Source: Flavobacteriales bacterium UBA2426
GTDB lineage: Bacteria > Bacteroidota > Bacteroidia > Flavobacteriales_F > PHOS-HE28
Length of the DNA stretch: 6,397 nucleotides
NCBI GenBank assembly: GCA_002342985.1
Contig: DDRC01000178.1
Location: forward strand, 1 to 6,397
Reading direction: 5' to 3'
Part shown: piece by piece, positions 6,051 to 6,397 of the stretch
Layout: each line of letters opens with the position of its first letter
How positions within the stretch are numbered: position 1 is the stretch's first letter
The notes under the pieces: model-generated
Databases searched by the model: none
Told to the model about the DNA's origin: nothing
Seen by the model: the letters and a program-made list of their open reading frames with translations, nothing else
Translations under genes and position numbers: made by a program

Positions 6051-6118
6051 ACCCATCAAGGGCATTCTGCTCCCTGTACTTCCGCCGGATCCAATCCAAA
6101 CGCAGTCCCGCAACTAGC

Positions 6119-6397
6119 ATGGTCACCACCGCAACCAAGTCCTCGGCTCACCAGCTGGTGCTGAGCCGGATGGAGCAGCACGATCACGAGGAGGTCCTCT
6201 TCTGCTACGATCGCGCCACCGGCCTGCGCGCCATCATCGCCATCCACGATACCACCCTAGGCCCCGCGCTCGGCGGCACCCGCATGTGGCCCTACACCAC
6301 CGAGGCGGAGGCGCTCAACGATGTGCTGCGCCTCAGTCGCGGTATGTCGTACAAGAGTTCGCTGGCCGGCCTGGACCTCGGCGGCGGCAAGGCCGTC
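6119..6397 (+). CDS. Glu/Leu/Phe/Val dehydrogenase, leucine dehydrogenase type (N-terminal part)
   Basis: This is the first 93 codons of an amino acid dehydrogenase that reversibly deaminates a branched-chain or aromatic amino acid to the 2-oxo acid with NAD+, releasing ammonia. The visible part is the substrate-binding domain: '[25 protein letters not shown]' (35-59), '[33 protein letters not shown]' (61-93). K79 and K91 correspond to the two active-site lysines of leucine dehydrogenase (K68 and K80 in the Bacillus enzyme, with the same 12-residue spacing). The glycine-rich 'LGGGKAV' is the family signature. The N-terminus is about 10 residues longer than in classic leucine dehydrogenases; Met18 (6170) is a possible but less likely start because 'VLSR' before it aligns with family sequence. 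The NAD-binding domain lies beyond the right edge, so cofactor choice and intactness cannot be judged. Preference for leucine over other amino acids is inferred from similarity only. Confidence 0.93.
   Translation, partial: MVTTATKSSAHQLVLSRMEQHDHEEVLFCYDRATGLRAIIAIHDTTLGPALGGTRMWPYTTEAEALNDVLRLSRGMSYKSSLAGLDLGGGKAV

Overview
The window looks like ordinary chromosome of a high-GC (low-to-mid 60s percent by eye) member of the Bacteroidota, most likely a Flavobacteriales-type environmental lineage. The evidence is the style of the proteins (a YceI domain on a lipoprotein with a helical Ala/Glu/Lys linker, a PaaH-type hydroxyacyl-CoA dehydrogenase with the long C-terminal extension, a leucine-dehydrogenase-type amino acid dehydrogenase), the lack of clear Shine-Dalgarno sequences, and several sites resembling the Bacteroidota -33/-7 promoter (-7 consensus TAnnTTTG). 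The taxonomic placement is inference.

Layout. Bases 1-1292 carry two minus-strand genes: a methylguanine-DNA methyltransferase (ogt) followed, with touching or overlapping ends, by a SIMPL/DUF541-domain secreted protein that runs off the left edge. Divergent to ogt is a DUF2461 family gene (1328-1999, plus). It converges on a YceI-family lipoprotein (2051-2713, minus), and a hairpin terminator that can serve both strands lies between them. Upstream of yceI on the same strand are a 3-hydroxyacyl-CoA dehydrogenase (2812-3981) and an ABC exporter with fused membrane and ATPase domains (4037-5932), which probably form one transcript. A divergent intergenic region of about 186 bp then leads to a Glu/Leu/Phe/Val dehydrogenase (6119 onward, plus), cut by the right edge.

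How the genes fit together. ogt and the SIMPL gene are probably co-transcribed, and so are the exporter and the dehydrogenase, but no shared pathway joins all seven genes. The dehydrogenase (oxidation of 3-hydroxyacyl-CoA) and the amino acid dehydrogenase (oxidative deamination of branched-chain or related amino acids) are both catabolic NAD(H) enzymes, but they are not in one operon. I see no mobile element, CRISPR array, tRNA, rRNA or phage gene, and no convincing sign of a new system. The most notable details are a substituted catalytic glutamate in the exporter's Walker B motif, an extra extracytoplasmic loop in the same protein, a strong hairpin built around a stop codon, and several promoter-like sites with similar architecture.
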